Assembly (NCBI GenBank): GCA_041166745.1
Contig: JBEEGH010000002.1
Coordinates: forward strand, 1-64,000
Length of the DNA stretch: 64,000 bases
Direction of reading: 5' to 3'
Origin: DASUCS01 sp041166745
Lineage (GTDB): Bacteria > Actinomycetota > Acidimicrobiia > Acidimicrobiales > JACDCH01
Positions 26,862-36,250 of this stretch are shown one piece after another. The notes below the pieces were generated by a model. The model was not told where the DNA came from and ran no database searches. It saw only the letters and a program-made list of their open reading frames with translations. How positions within the stretch are numbered: position 1 is the first letter of the stretch; the number at the start of each line of letters is the position of its first letter. A program made the translations under genes and the position numbers.

Positions 26862-28783
26862 CACGCCCCCGCTCTCGTGAGGAACAGCCCGACGAGGACG
26901 AACGCGCCGACGGCGATGCCGAGTGCGTAGTTGCGCACATAGCCCGTCTGCGCGAGGCGGAGCTTGCTCGCCCCGAACCGGACGAGGGCGGCCACGCCAT
27001 TGACGCCACCGTCGATGATGCCGCGGTCGAACTGGGCGGCGCCTTCGAAGGCGGTCGCGCCCGGGCCGGCCACGAACGCGCTGACGGCTTCGTCGTAGTA
27101 CCACGCGTGGGCCAGCACTTCGGGTTCGATCGGCGCTCGCTTGTGGCGGAGGTAGATCTGCGCGGCGACGAGGATTGCCGCCGCGCACAGCACGGCCGTT
27201 CCGATCGCGAGACCGGTCTGCGTGGTGCCCGCGATGCTGAAGGTCGTCTCGCTTGCCTCCACGACCGGCGTCAACCAGTGCTCGAGGAACTTCGTGTCGT
27301 GGGAGAACGGCAGATTGAGCGCTCCCCCGCCGATCGAGAGACCTGCAAGGACAACCAGTGGTAGCGCCATCGTCCACGGAGACTCGTGTGGCTGCACGGC
27401 GTGTTCGCTGTGATCCGCGGATTCGGCGGTTTCGAAGTTCGGCTTGCCGAAGAACACCATGAAGACCTGGCGGCTCATGTAGAACGCGGTGAGCAACGCG
27501 GTCACGAAGCCGACGAACCAAAGCGCGGGACTCTTGTTGAACGCGGCGAGGAGGATGTCGTCCTTCGACCAGAAGCCGGCGAATGGCGGGATGCCGGCGA
27601 TGGCGAGCCAGCCGATGATGAAGGTCACCGCGGTGATCGGCATGAACTTCCGCAGTCCGCCCATCTTGCGCATGTCCTGCTCACCGTGCAGACCGTGGAT
27701 GACCGACCCGGAGCCGAGGAACAGCAGTGCCTTGAAGAACGCGTGCGTGACCATGTGGAAGATGGCGGCGACGTAGGCGCCTGACCCGACCGCGAGGAAC
27801 ATGTAGCCGAGCTGGCTCACGGTCGAGTACGCGAGCACTCGCTTGATGTCGGTTTGGGCCACCGCCACCGTCGCGGCGAACAGTGCGGTGAGCGCACCGA
27901 TCACGGCGATCGTCGTGGGCAACCAGGTGTAGCCGTGGGCGAGGAGCGGGCTGACGCGCGTCATCAAGTAGACGCCGGACGTCACCATCGTCGCGGCGTG
28001 AATCAGAGCGGACACCGGCGTCGGACCGGCCATGGCGTCGGGCAGCCACAGGTACAGCGGCAGCTGCGCCGACTTACCGACGGCGCCGAAGAACAGCAGC
28101 GCGGCGATCGCCGTAGCCGTGACCGCGGCGAGGCCCTCGATGGTGCCCTCGTCGAGCAGCCCGATGTTCTGGCCGTTCGCGAAGTAGGTGATCGTGCCGG
28201 TGGCCGAGAAGGCCACGAACGTCGCCACCATGAAGCCCCAGTCACCGATGCGGTTGGTGACGAACGCCTTCTTGCCGGCCGACGCGTTCGCCTCGTCGGT
28301 GAACCAGAACGAGATGAGGAAGTACGAGCACGCGCCGACGCCCTCCCATCCGAGGAACGTGACGAGCAGGTTGTTGCCCAACACGAGCATCAGCATCGAG
28401 AACGCGAACAGGTTCATGTACACGAAGAACTTCGAGTACTTCGGGTCGCCGTGCATGTACCCGATCGAATACAGATGGATCAACGCACCGACGCCGGTGA
28501 TGAACAGCGCCATCGTGATCGACAACGGATCGACCAGGAAGCCGAGCTGCACCTTCAGGCTGCCGGCCGGAAGCCAATCGAAGAGCACCTGCTGGAACTG
28601 GCGCTCGTGCTCGGGTTCGTTGAACAGGCCGATCAAGACGGCGACCGACGCGGCGAACGCGCCCCCGCACATCAGCGTGGCGAACCAGCCGGCGAGCGGT
28701 TCCCCCAGCTTGCGGCCCGCCACGAGCAGCACGAGGAACCCGAAGAGTGGCAGCGCCGGGATCAACCAGACGAGCTCGACCAC
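26861..28783 (-). CDS. nuoL: Complex I subunit L, 14-gene operon
   Basis: The 640-aa distal antiporter-like subunit carries KSAQLPLYLWLPDAMAGPTP, then VSALIHAATMVTSGVYLMTR, the family signature closest to E. coli NuoL. The C-terminal lateral-helix region and final membrane anchor are present. It is separated from nuoK by a single base. The divergence from the 694-aa paralogue at 16347-18431 suggests the two operons separated long ago rather than by recent duplication. Confidence 0.97.
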   Translation of the reverse strand: MVELVWLIPALPLFGFLVLLVAGRKLGEPLAGWFATLMCGGAFAASVAVLIGLFNEPEHERQFQQVLFDWLPAGSLKVQLGFLVDPLSITMALFITGVGALIHLYSIGYMHGDPKYSKFFVYMNLFAFSMLMLVLGNNLLVTFLGWEGVGACSYFLISFWFTDEANASAGKKAFVTNRIGDWGFMVATFVAFSATGTITYFANGQNIGLLDEGTIEGLAAVTATAIAALLFFGAVGKSAQLPLYLWLPDAMAGPTPVSALIHAATMVTSGVYLMTRVSPLLAHGYTWLPTTIAVIGALTALFAATVAVAQTDIKRVLAYSTVSQLGYMFLAVGSGAYVAAIFHMVTHAFFKALLFLGSGSVIHGLHGEQDMRKMGGLRKFMPITAVTFIIGWLAIAGIPPFAGFWSKDDILLAAFNKSPALWFVGFVTALLTAFYMSRQVFMVFFGKPNFETAESADHSEHAVQPHESPWTMALPLVVLAGLSIGGGALNLPFSHDTKFLEHWLTPVVEASETTFSIAGTTQTGLAIGTAVLCAAAILVAAQIYLRHKRAPIEPEVLAHAWYYDEAVSAFVAGPGATAFEGAAQFDRGIIDGGVNGVAALVRFGASKLRLAQTGYVRNYALGIAVGAFVLVGLFLTRAGA

Positions 28784-28784
28784 A

Positions 28785-29111
28785 TCAGCCTTTCAACGTC
28801 GAGATGTCGTCGGCGGTGGCACCGGGGCGGCGGCGCATGAGGGCGACGATGATGCCGAGACCCACCACGACCTCGGCGGCCGCCACCACCAGCACGAAGA
28901 ACACGATTGCTTGCCCGCCGATGTCGTCGAGGGCCTTGGCAAAGGTGACGAAGGTGAGGTTGACCGCGTTGAGCATCAACTCGATGCACATGAACATCAC
29001 CAGCGGATTCCGCCGGACCATGAGCCCGACGGCGCCGATGGTGAACAGCAGCGCGCCGAGCAGCAGGTACCAGGTCGGCGTGGGCCGCGCGAGTTCGAGC
29101 GCCAGCGCCAT
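28785..29111 (-). CDS. nuoK: Complex I subunit K, 14-gene operon
   Basis: A 108-aa three-helix subunit. Buried glutamates are seen in MCIELMLNAVNLTFVTF and VAAAEVVVGLGIIVALM. The start overlaps the nuoJ stop by one base. The C-terminal tail (RRRPGATADDISTLKG) is a little longer than that of the paralogue. Confidence 0.97.
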   Translation of the reverse strand: MALALELARPTPTWYLLLGALLFTIGAVGLMVRRNPLVMFMCIELMLNAVNLTFVTFAKALDDIGGQAIVFFVLVVAAAEVVVGLGIIVALMRRRPGATADDISTLKG

Positions 29112-29686
29112 TACTGCGAGACCTCGAGCCTGGCCTCATCGTCGTCGACTGGAGCCGTCGCGGCGCGGCGCGCCAGTACGACGGCGGCAACGACCGCGAT
29201 GACCAGCAGCACCGACGTGATCTCGAACGCGAACAGGTAGTCGGTGAACAAGGCCTGCCCGAGCTTGCGCACGTTGTCGGACGCGGGGCCGGACAGCTTT
29301 CCGACGGACGATTTCGTGCCCAGGGCGATCGTGTCGAAGTCGCGGTGGGTGATGAACAGGGTCACCAGCGCGAGGCCCAAGAGTCCAGCGCCGGCGGCGG
29401 CCGCGAGTGGGCGCTGACCACCGAGCGGCTCTGTGTCGAGATCTTCGGTCCGATCGACCCCGAGGAGCATGATCACGAACAGGAAGAGCACGACGATCGC
29501 GCCGGCATACACGATCACCTGCACGGCGGCGAGGAAGTGGGCGTCTTCGGCCACGAACAGCACCGCAATGCCGAACAGCGTCGCGACCAGGCACAACGCC
29601 GAGTGCACCGCGTTGGCCGAGATGATCACCCCTACCGCACCGGTGAGGACGATCGCCGCCGCGAGGACGAAGACGAGGAGCTCCAT
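29111..29686 (-). CDS. nuoJ: Complex I subunit J, 14-gene operon
   Basis: A 191-aa, five-helix membrane subunit with LAAVQVIVYAGAIVVLFLFV as the TM3 coupling helix. The C-terminus extends past the usual VLARR with an acidic tail (APVDDDEARLEVSQ). The joints with nuoI and nuoK each overlap by one base. Confidence 0.96.
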   Translation of the reverse strand: MELLVFVLAAAIVLTGAVGVIISANAVHSALCLVATLFGIAVLFVAEDAHFLAAVQVIVYAGAIVVLFLFVIMLLGVDRTEDLDTEPLGGQRPLAAAAGAGLLGLALVTLFITHRDFDTIALGTKSSVGKLSGPASDNVRKLGQALFTDYLFAFEITSVLLVIAVVAAVVLARRAATAPVDDDEARLEVSQ

Positions 29687-30426
29687 CAGTCCTCCGCGAC
29701 CTCATGGTCGACGGAGAGCGGGTGGCCGTGCGCATCGATCTTGCCGTGGGTCTGCGCGTCGACTCCCTGCCGTATCTGTTCCTCGGGATCGTCGGCCTGC
29801 TGGTCGGACGTCGCCTGCGGTATCTCGATCATCTGACCGTGCTCGGGCTCGCGGACGCCGTAACCCAGCTCGCCGGCCCACGACACGCGCCCCTCGAACT
29901 CCGCTGAGCCCGACGGTGCGGTGGCCCGCATCCACGCGGAGGTGTGTGTGTCCTCGCCCTCGCGCCAGTCCTCCCACGGCAGCTGCTGCGGCTTCCCGTC
30001 GTCGCCCACCACCAACTCGGTCTTCGTGTAGATCGCGTCCTGGCGGTTCGTGAAGGAGAACTCGAAAAGCTTCGTCTCGGTGATGGCCTCGGTCGGGCAC
30101 GCCTCGACGCAGAGATCGCAATGGATACAGCGCAAGTAGTTGATCTCGTAGACGAACCCGTAGCGCTCGCCGGGACTGACGGGATCGTCGGCCGGGTTGT
30201 CTTTGCCGCGTACGTAGATGCAACGCGCCGGGCACACGCCCGCGCACAGCTCGCACCCGATGCACTTCTCCATGCCGTCCTCGTACCGATTGAGGACGTG
30301 ACGGCCGTGCAAACGGACGGCCTTCTCGCGCTTCTGCTTCGGATACTCGACGGTGACGACGCGTCCGTCGTCGCCTCCGTGGAACAGCTTGCGGAAGGTG
30401 ACGCCGAAACCCTCGAAGTAGCCCAT
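29686..30426 (-). CDS. nuoI: Complex I subunit I (2x[4Fe-4S]), 14-gene operon
   Basis: A 246-aa subunit with the two [4Fe-4S] motifs CIGCELCAGVCPARC and CIHCDLCVEACP. The start ATG 30426 (MGYFEGFGVTFRKLFHGG) overlaps the nuoH stop. The last 90 residues or so are an acidic, His-containing extension (ending HGHPLSVDHEVAED), longer than in the 186-aa paralogue. A C-terminal extension is common in actinobacterial NuoI. Confidence 0.96.
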   Translation of the reverse strand: MGYFEGFGVTFRKLFHGGDDGRVVTVEYPKQKREKAVRLHGRHVLNRYEDGMEKCIGCELCAGVCPARCIYVRGKDNPADDPVSPGERYGFVYEINYLRCIHCDLCVEACPTEAITETKLFEFSFTNRQDAIYTKTELVVGDDGKPQQLPWEDWREGEDTHTSAWMRATAPSGSAEFEGRVSWAGELGYGVREPEHGQMIEIPQATSDQQADDPEEQIRQGVDAQTHGKIDAHGHPLSVDHEVAED

Positions 30427-31640
30427 CAGCGGGGTGCTCCTTCCGGCTCGAGCGCTTCGTCGCGCCGCCGCCCTGCGGTGCGGCGTGCGGCAGCCAGAAG
30501 GGACGCGGCCGTGACGATCGTGACGCCACCGATGGCGACGACGATGCCGACGTTCCAGCCTCGATCGCTGGCGATGCGAATGGCGGCGACCACGAGCATC
30601 CATCCGAGTGCGAGCGGGATCATCACCTTCCAGCCGAGGTCCATCAATTGGTCGTAGCGGTAACGCGGCAACGTGGCGCGGAACCACACGAAGATGAACA
30701 GGAAGACGATCACCTTTCCGAAGAACCAGATCAACGGCCAGATCCAGTCGGGCCCGAACAACAGCGGGCCGGACGGACCGCCGAGGAACAAGGTGACGAT
30801 GATCGCCGACGTGGTGATCGTGTTCATGAACGAGGCCAGGTAGAACAGCGCGAACCGGATGCCGGAGTACTCGGTGTTGAAGCCGGCAACGAGCTCTTGG
30901 TCGGCCTCGAGCAAGTCGAACGGGGGCCGCTCGATCTCCGCAGTTCCGGCCAGCAAGAAGATGAAGAACGGGATGAACCCGGTGACGAGAATCGTCCAGT
31001 TCGGCAGGATGTCGCCCGGGCCGGAACCCGCTTGTTCCACGACGATGCCGTGGGTGCTCAGGGTGCCCGTCGTGAGGACGACCGTGACCACCGCCAACCC
31101 GAGCGCCGCTTCGTAGCTCACCATCTGCGCCGACGCCCGCACCGACCCGAGCAACGGATACTTGGAGCCCGACGACCAACCGGCGAGCATCACGCCGTAC
31201 ACCGCGATCGACGAGCACGCGAGCGCGACGAGGATGCCGATCGGCGGATCGGCCAGCTGGAGGTACGTGTCGTGGCTGAAGATCTCGATGGTGCCGTCGT
31301 GGCCGCCGCCGAACACGCCGCCGATCGGGACGATGGAAAACGTGAGAAACGCCGGCACGAATGACAGATACGGGGCGATGCGGAAGATGAGCGGGTCGGC
31401 CCGCTCGGGCACCATCGGCTCTTTGAAGAACAGCTTGATGCCATCGGCCAATGTCTGCAGGATTCCCCACGGTCCGGCGCGGTTCGGTCCGATGCGGTTC
31501 TGCATGTCGCCGATGACCTTGCGCTCGAACCAGACCATCAACATCGTGGCGATGAGCAAGAACGCGAACACGATGAGCGTCTTGATGAGCACGATGGCAA
31601 CGACGCCAACGTCGAGCCCCTCGTTGAAGAGTGGGTCCAC
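30426..31640 (-). CDS. nuoH: Complex I subunit H, 14-gene operon
   Basis: The 404-aa quinone-tunnel membrane subunit. MQNRIGPNRAGPWGILQTLAD, quoted here as MQNRIGPNRAGPWG with the following helix, and the acidic loop ERPPFDLLEADQELVAGFNTE are the hallmarks and are closer to the canonical sequence than those of the paralogue at 19814-20842. The start is GTG 31640, overlapping the nuoG stop as TAGTG. After the last helix a basic tail of about 30 residues is added. Confidence 0.97.
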   Translation of the reverse strand: MDPLFNEGLDVGVVAIVLIKTLIVFAFLLIATMLMVWFERKVIGDMQNRIGPNRAGPWGILQTLADGIKLFFKEPMVPERADPLIFRIAPYLSFVPAFLTFSIVPIGGVFGGGHDGTIEIFSHDTYLQLADPPIGILVALACSSIAVYGVMLAGWSSGSKYPLLGSVRASAQMVSYEAALGLAVVTVVLTTGTLSTHGIVVEQAGSGPGDILPNWTILVTGFIPFFIFLLAGTAEIERPPFDLLEADQELVAGFNTEYSGIRFALFYLASFMNTITTSAIIVTLFLGGPSGPLLFGPDWIWPLIWFFGKVIVFLFIFVWFRATLPRYRYDQLMDLGWKVMIPLALGWMLVVAAIRIASDRGWNVGIVVAIGGVTIVTAASLLAAARRTAGRRRDEALEPEGAPR

Positions 31641-34288
31641 TACACCGTCTCGATTCGGACGTCGGTGACGGGTTGCGTGGCGTCGATGAGGTCAGCCGGA
31701 TCGGGGCCCGGCTGGTTGACGGTCAGCGCCGCCGAGCCCTTCGGGATGATCGTCGAGGCGTGGGCTTCGACGGTGAGGGTCGTGCGCGGCGAGGTCACCT
31801 TGACCCGTCCGCCGTCGCTGACGCCGAGGCGGTCGAGGTCGTAGGGATGGACGAGCAACGTGCTTCCCGGAGCCAGCTCGGCGATCGACGGCGCGTGTTG
31901 CACGAGCGTGCCGAGGTCGTAGAGCTTGCGATGGGCGATGAGCCGAAGCGAGTACGCGTCGGGCGCCGGTGACTCGTACGAATCCGAGCGAGAGAAACGC
32001 ACGGTGTCGGGGCGAGCGTCGGCCTCCTCCTCAGCACGCGTCACGGCCTCGACCGCTTCCGGCTCCGGCTCGCCGGCATCGTCACTGGGCTCGGCCGCCT
32101 CGGCGAGCGCGGCGTTGTCCGGCTCGGTTCCCTCGATGCCGGTGATCTGCACGGGCTGGCCTTCCGCCGCCTGTGCGACTTCAGGGCGCAACGGAACGAG
32201 TACGCCATCGGCTCCGGCCGGCGAGAGCAGCAACTCCCGGGTGATCCCGGCGTGCGCGGGCGCCAGCGCCTCGATCTCGTTCCAGATGTCTTCGACGGAC
32301 TCGAGGCCCAGGTCGGCGCCGAGCCGGTAGGCCAACTCGGCGGCCAGCATCCAGTCGGCGCGTGCCGTTCCCGGCGGAGTGACCTTGCGCTCGAGCACAC
32401 TGACCCGGCCTTCGACGTTCGTGGTGGTGCCGTCGGTCTCGGCGTATCCCGCGGCCGGCAACACGACGTCGGCTTTCTCGGTCGACCGGTTCATGAAGGT
32501 GTCGATGGACACGACCGTGCGCGCGCCGGCCAGGGCGCGCTGGGCGAGATCGTGATCGCGGAAGTCCGCGGCCGGATCGGCACCCAACAACACCAAGACG
32601 TCGATGCGACCTTCGGCGGCCGCGGTGAGGATGCCGGTGGCGTCGAGGCCCTCCTCGTCGGGGAGCGTGCTCCAGTGCTCGTGAAACCACTGGCGGCCGT
32701 CGTCGAGCGTGACGCGGCCGGGCAGCAGGCCGGGCGCCAGGCCCATGTCGACGGCGCCGCGCACGTTCGCCCGACGCAACGCAACGAGGAACCGCGTGTC
32801 GGCGCGCGCGTCGAGCAACACAGCCGCAGCTTCAACCGTCGCGGCGGCCGACTCCCCTACCGAGGATCGCCCGACGATGGCGACGACGTTGCCGCCCGTG
32901 AGTGCCTTCGCCGCGTCGAGGTCGCCATCGAGCACCGCCGCCGCATCGCCGTCGCCGACGAGGGCACGCATGGCGAGGTGCGCCTCCCCGGGCCGGTGTA
33001 CGAGCGACACCGCGGCCAGCGCGGCGAGACCGGTGCTCATCGAGCTGAGCTCGACGACCTTCACGCCGCGATTGATGACGGCGTCGCGCAAACGCAGGAA
33101 GAGCACCGGCAGCTCTTCCTTCAGGTTCGCGTCGACCACGATCACTGTCGCGCCGGGGGCGCACACGTCGTCGATCGTCGCCTGCGGCAGACCGACCACG
33201 GCGACTCCGGGGAGGCCGTCGTCGAGCTGCGCGTCGACATGATCGGTGCCGATGACACCCTTCGCCAGCTTGGCCCACGCGTAGGCCGCCTCGTTCGTGA
33301 GGCGCGCGCCGCCGAGTACGGCCACCGCGCTGGCCTCGGCGTTCCTGATGGCGTCGGCCGCCGCGCCGATCGCCTCGGCCCAGCTGGCGGCGATGAGCTC
33401 GCCCGTGCCGTCGGTTGCGCCGCTCGGCTTGCGCACGAGCGGTTCGGACAAGCGATCGTCGGATTCGATGGCCTCGAAGTCGAAACGGCCCTTGTCGCAC
33501 AACCAACCCCAGTTGACGGGATCGATGTCGACGCCCTGGTAGCGCAGCACGTGGTTGCGGCTGGCCTCGATGGTGACTCGGCAGCCGACCGAGCACGACG
33601 TGCAGGTGGATTCGACCTTCTCCAGGTCCCACGGGCGCGCCTTGAAACGGAACGGCTTGGCCGTGAGTGCGCCTACGGGGCAGATCTGCACGGTGTTGCC
33701 GCTGAAGTACGAGGCGAACGGATGATCCGGGAAGGTGTTGACCTCGGTCTCGTTGCCGCGGTTCTGGAAGTGGATCAGCGGATCGCCGGCGACCTCGTCG
33801 GCGAAGCGGGTGCAGCGGTCGCAGAGAATGCAACGCTCGCGATCGAGGAAGACCACGTCGCTCACCGGAATCGGCTTCTCGAAATGGCGCTTCTCTTCGA
33901 CGAACCGAGATTCACCCGGGCCGTACGCGTACGCGTTGTCCTGCAGCGGACACTCGCCACCCTTGTCGCACACCGGGCAGTCGAGCGGGTGGTTGATGAG
34001 CAGGAACTCGAGAACGCCGTCCTGCGCCTTCTTCGTGGTCGCCGACTCGGTGTCGACCTTCATGTCGGGCGCCACCTCGATCATGCATGCCGGCAGCAGC
34101 GCGGGGCCGCGACCGGTGTCGATGTCGACGATGCACATGCGACACATGCCGACCGACTTCATCCGCGGGTGGTAGCAGAAGCGCGGAATGAACACCCCGT
34201 GCTGCTCGGCCGCGGCGATGACCAGCTGCCCCTTGGGCGCGCTGATCTCCCGACCGTTGACGGTAAGCGTGATCTCTTCGTCAGGCAC
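31640..34288 (-). CDS. nuoG: Complex I subunit G (75 kDa)
   Basis: The 882-aa iron-sulfur subunit of the NADH module. The N-terminal [2Fe-2S] site uses C38, C49, C52 and C68. The His-ligated N5 cluster is HPLDCPVCDKGGEC starting at H100. A further [4Fe-4S] set begins CILCDRC at 153-159 with its distal Cys in CPVGALTAKPF. CTSCSVGC and a distant GWLCDKG add the N7-type site seen in E. coli and Thermus. The large molybdopterin-oxidoreductase-like half follows, with an acidic Ala/Glu-rich insert (about 715-755). The start is GTG 34288, overlapping nuoF. There is no counterpart in the 11-gene operon. Confidence 0.97.
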   Translation of the reverse strand: MPDEEITLTVNGREISAPKGQLVIAAAEQHGVFIPRFCYHPRMKSVGMCRMCIVDIDTGRGPALLPACMIEVAPDMKVDTESATTKKAQDGVLEFLLINHPLDCPVCDKGGECPLQDNAYAYGPGESRFVEEKRHFEKPIPVSDVVFLDRERCILCDRCTRFADEVAGDPLIHFQNRGNETEVNTFPDHPFASYFSGNTVQICPVGALTAKPFRFKARPWDLEKVESTCTSCSVGCRVTIEASRNHVLRYQGVDIDPVNWGWLCDKGRFDFEAIESDDRLSEPLVRKPSGATDGTGELIAASWAEAIGAAADAIRNAEASAVAVLGGARLTNEAAYAWAKLAKGVIGTDHVDAQLDDGLPGVAVVGLPQATIDDVCAPGATVIVVDANLKEELPVLFLRLRDAVINRGVKVVELSSMSTGLAALAAVSLVHRPGEAHLAMRALVGDGDAAAVLDGDLDAAKALTGGNVVAIVGRSSVGESAAATVEAAAVLLDARADTRFLVALRRANVRGAVDMGLAPGLLPGRVTLDDGRQWFHEHWSTLPDEEGLDATGILTAAAEGRIDVLVLLGADPAADFRDHDLAQRALAGARTVVSIDTFMNRSTEKADVVLPAAGYAETDGTTTNVEGRVSVLERKVTPPGTARADWMLAAELAYRLGADLGLESVEDIWNEIEALAPAHAGITRELLLSPAGADGVLVPLRPEVAQAAEGQPVQITGIEGTEPDNAALAEAAEPSDDAGEPEPEAVEAVTRAEEEADARPDTVRFSRSDSYESPAPDAYSLRLIAHRKLYDLGTLVQHAPSIAELAPGSTLLVHPYDLDRLGVSDGGRVKVTSPRTTLTVEAHASTIIPKGSAALTVNQPGPDPADLIDATQPVTDVRIETV

Positions 34289-35630
34289 TCGCGGGCTCCG
34301 GTGCCTTGTACGCGAGGCCGTTCATCTGCACGGTCGTCTCGACCGGAGCCCCGATGTAGGCCTCGAACTCGTGGCGGAAGCGGCCGACGGCGGACGCGAT
34401 CGGCGAAACCGCGGAAGGCCCGAGCGGGCAGATCGTGGTCTGACGCGGCGGCCAGTTGATGCCTGGGCTGATGTTGTCGCAGATGTCGAGGAGGAGGTCG
34501 ACATCTTCGGGTCGGCCGTAGCCGTCGATGATGCGCTGCAGGATCTTCTCGAGCCAGCTCGTTCCTTCACGACAGGGCGTGCACTTGCCGCACGACTCCT
34601 TCGCGAAGAAGCGCACGATGCGATGACAAGCGCGCACGATGTCGGTGTCTTCGTCCATCACGACGATCGCGCCCGAACCGAGCATCGAACCCGCCTTGTC
34701 GACCGTTGCCTTCTCGAGGGGAAGATCGAGATGCTCCTCGTAGAACCACGGGGCCGAGGCGCCGCCCGGGATGAAGGCCTTCAGCTTCTTGCCGCCGCGG
34801 ACGCCCCCGCAGTAGATCGGCGCCTCGATCAGATCGCGGAAGGTGGTGACCCCGAACTCGACTTCGTACACGCCGGGCTTGTTGACGTGGCCGGAGACGG
34901 CGAACATGCGCATCCCCTTGCTGGTCTCGGCCCCGAGCTTGGCGAACGCGTCGCCACCGTTGCGGGCGATGAACGGCAGGTTGGCCAGCGTCTCCACGTT
35001 GTTGACGATCGTGGGCTTGTTGTAGAGGCCGAGCACCGCAGGGAAGTACGGCGGCTTCAAACGCGGCATGCCGCGGTTGCCTTCGAGGCTCTCGATGAGT
35101 CCCGTCTCCTCACCGACGATGTACGCGCCAGCGCCCCAGTGCAGGACGATGTCGACGGAATAGTCGGTGCCGAGGATGTTCTTGCCGACGTAGCCCGCGG
35201 CATACGCCTCGTTCAGCGCGTTGGCGATGCGCTCCTGTGCGAGCGCCATCTCACCGCGCACGTACAGGAACGCCTGGCTGAGCCCGACGGCATAACACGC
35301 GATGAGGCAGCCCTCGATGAGCTGATGGGGATCGCGCTCCATGAGCATGCGGTCCTTGTACGTGCCCGGCTCGGACTCGTCGCCGTTGACCACCAGATAG
35401 CGCGGCCACACGTTCGCGGGCGGAAACCCCCACTTGACGCCGGCGGGGAAGCCGGCGCCTCCGCGCCCGAGAAGGCTGGCGGCCTTCACATCGTCGGCCA
35501 CCTGCTGGGGTGCCTTCCGCAGCGCGGCGCGCAAGCCGTCGTACCCGCCGGTGGCGAGGAAGCGCTCGAGCGTGTGACTGTCGTCGTAGCCGAAGCGCGT
35601 CGTGATGATCGGCTGGGCGTCGGTGATCAT
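34281..35630 (-). CDS. nuoF: Complex I subunit F (51 kDa, FMN/NADH site)
   Basis: The 449-aa subunit oxidises NADH through FMN. LGRGGAGFPAGVKWGF at about 54-69 binds NADH/FMN, GDESEPGTYKDR follows, and the N3 cluster motif ESCGKCTPCREG lies near 345. I chose ATG 35630 (MITDAQPIITTRFG) because it forms a 4-nt ATGA overlap with the nuoE stop; an in-frame extension to 35669 runs into nuoE. It is present only in the 14-gene operon. Confidence 0.97.
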   Translation of the reverse strand: MITDAQPIITTRFGYDDSHTLERFLATGGYDGLRAALRKAPQQVADDVKAASLLGRGGAGFPAGVKWGFPPANVWPRYLVVNGDESEPGTYKDRMLMERDPHQLIEGCLIACYAVGLSQAFLYVRGEMALAQERIANALNEAYAAGYVGKNILGTDYSVDIVLHWGAGAYIVGEETGLIESLEGNRGMPRLKPPYFPAVLGLYNKPTIVNNVETLANLPFIARNGGDAFAKLGAETSKGMRMFAVSGHVNKPGVYEVEFGVTTFRDLIEAPIYCGGVRGGKKLKAFIPGGASAPWFYEEHLDLPLEKATVDKAGSMLGSGAIVVMDEDTDIVRACHRIVRFFAKESCGKCTPCREGTSWLEKILQRIIDGYGRPEDVDLLLDICDNISPGINWPPRQTTICPLGPSAVSPIASAVGRFRHEFEAYIGAPVETTVQMNGLAYKAPEPASA

Positions 35631-36250
35631 CCGCTCTGATCCTGTAGCGCGGGAGTGTCCCGGAGCCAAACCGGCTGCTCACCGTGGTCGGGCGGGCTCA
35701 CGCCGGCGGCGCGCTCGGCGTCGATGTGCTGCCGGACGAGCGCGAGCGTGCCGTGCGGCGGGATGTCCGTGCGCTTTCCGGCGCGCAGATCCTCGATCAA
35801 GCGATCGAACTCGTCGTTCGAGATCTTGTGGAAGTACCGATAGTTGACCTGTAGGCACGGAGCTTCGGTGCAGGCGGCGATGCACTCGTAGCCCTCGATC
35901 GTGAAGAGGCCGTCGTCGCTCGTGCCTCCCGCCTTCGTGCCGAGCCTTTCTTCCGCGTGTTCCAGCAACTCGTCGCCGCCGTTGAGGAAACACGAGATCG
36001 ACGTGCACACGTTGACGACGTACTTGCCGACGGGCTCGCGCTTGAACATCTCGTAGAAGCTGGCAGTGCCGAGCACCTCGGCGGGGGCCAGCCCGAGCAA
36101 CTCGGCGATGTGCTCCATCGCCTCTTCGGTGAGGTGACCGTCTTGCTCTTGCGCAAGGTGGCACAACGGGATCGTCGCCGACTTGAGGACGGGGTAGCGC
36201 CCGATGATCTCGCGCGCGAGCTCCTCGTTCTCCGCCGTGAACCGTGCCAT
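35627..36250 (-). CDS. nuoE: Complex I subunit E (24 kDa)
   Basis: A 207-aa thioredoxin-fold [2Fe-2S] subunit (cluster N1a) of the NADH module. Cysteine ligands appear in VCTSISCFLNGG and ECIAACTEAPC. The helical N-terminus (AREIIGRYP, AEVLGTASFYEMF) is typical. A Pro/Asp-rich tail extends past the fold. It starts right after the nuoD stop and overlaps nuoF by 4 nt. Confidence 0.96.
   Translation of the reverse strand: MARFTAENEELAREIIGRYPVLKSATIPLCHLAQEQDGHLTEEAMEHIAELLGLAPAEVLGTASFYEMFKREPVGKYVVNVCTSISCFLNGGDELLEHAEERLGTKAGGTSDDGLFTIEGYECIAACTEAPCLQVNYRYFHKISNDEFDRLIEDLRAGKRTDIPPHGTLALVRQHIDAERAAGVSPPDHGEQPVWLRDTPALQDQSG

Noticed and set aside
25326..26930. 534-codon open frame antisense to nuoM of the 14-gene operon
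   Set aside because: Shadow frame. The opposite strand is an unmistakable NuoM.
32252..34459. 735-codon open frame antisense to nuoG
   Set aside because: Every stretch mirrors nuoG codon structure. The high GC content keeps the reverse frame open, and there is no ribosome site or recognisable domain.
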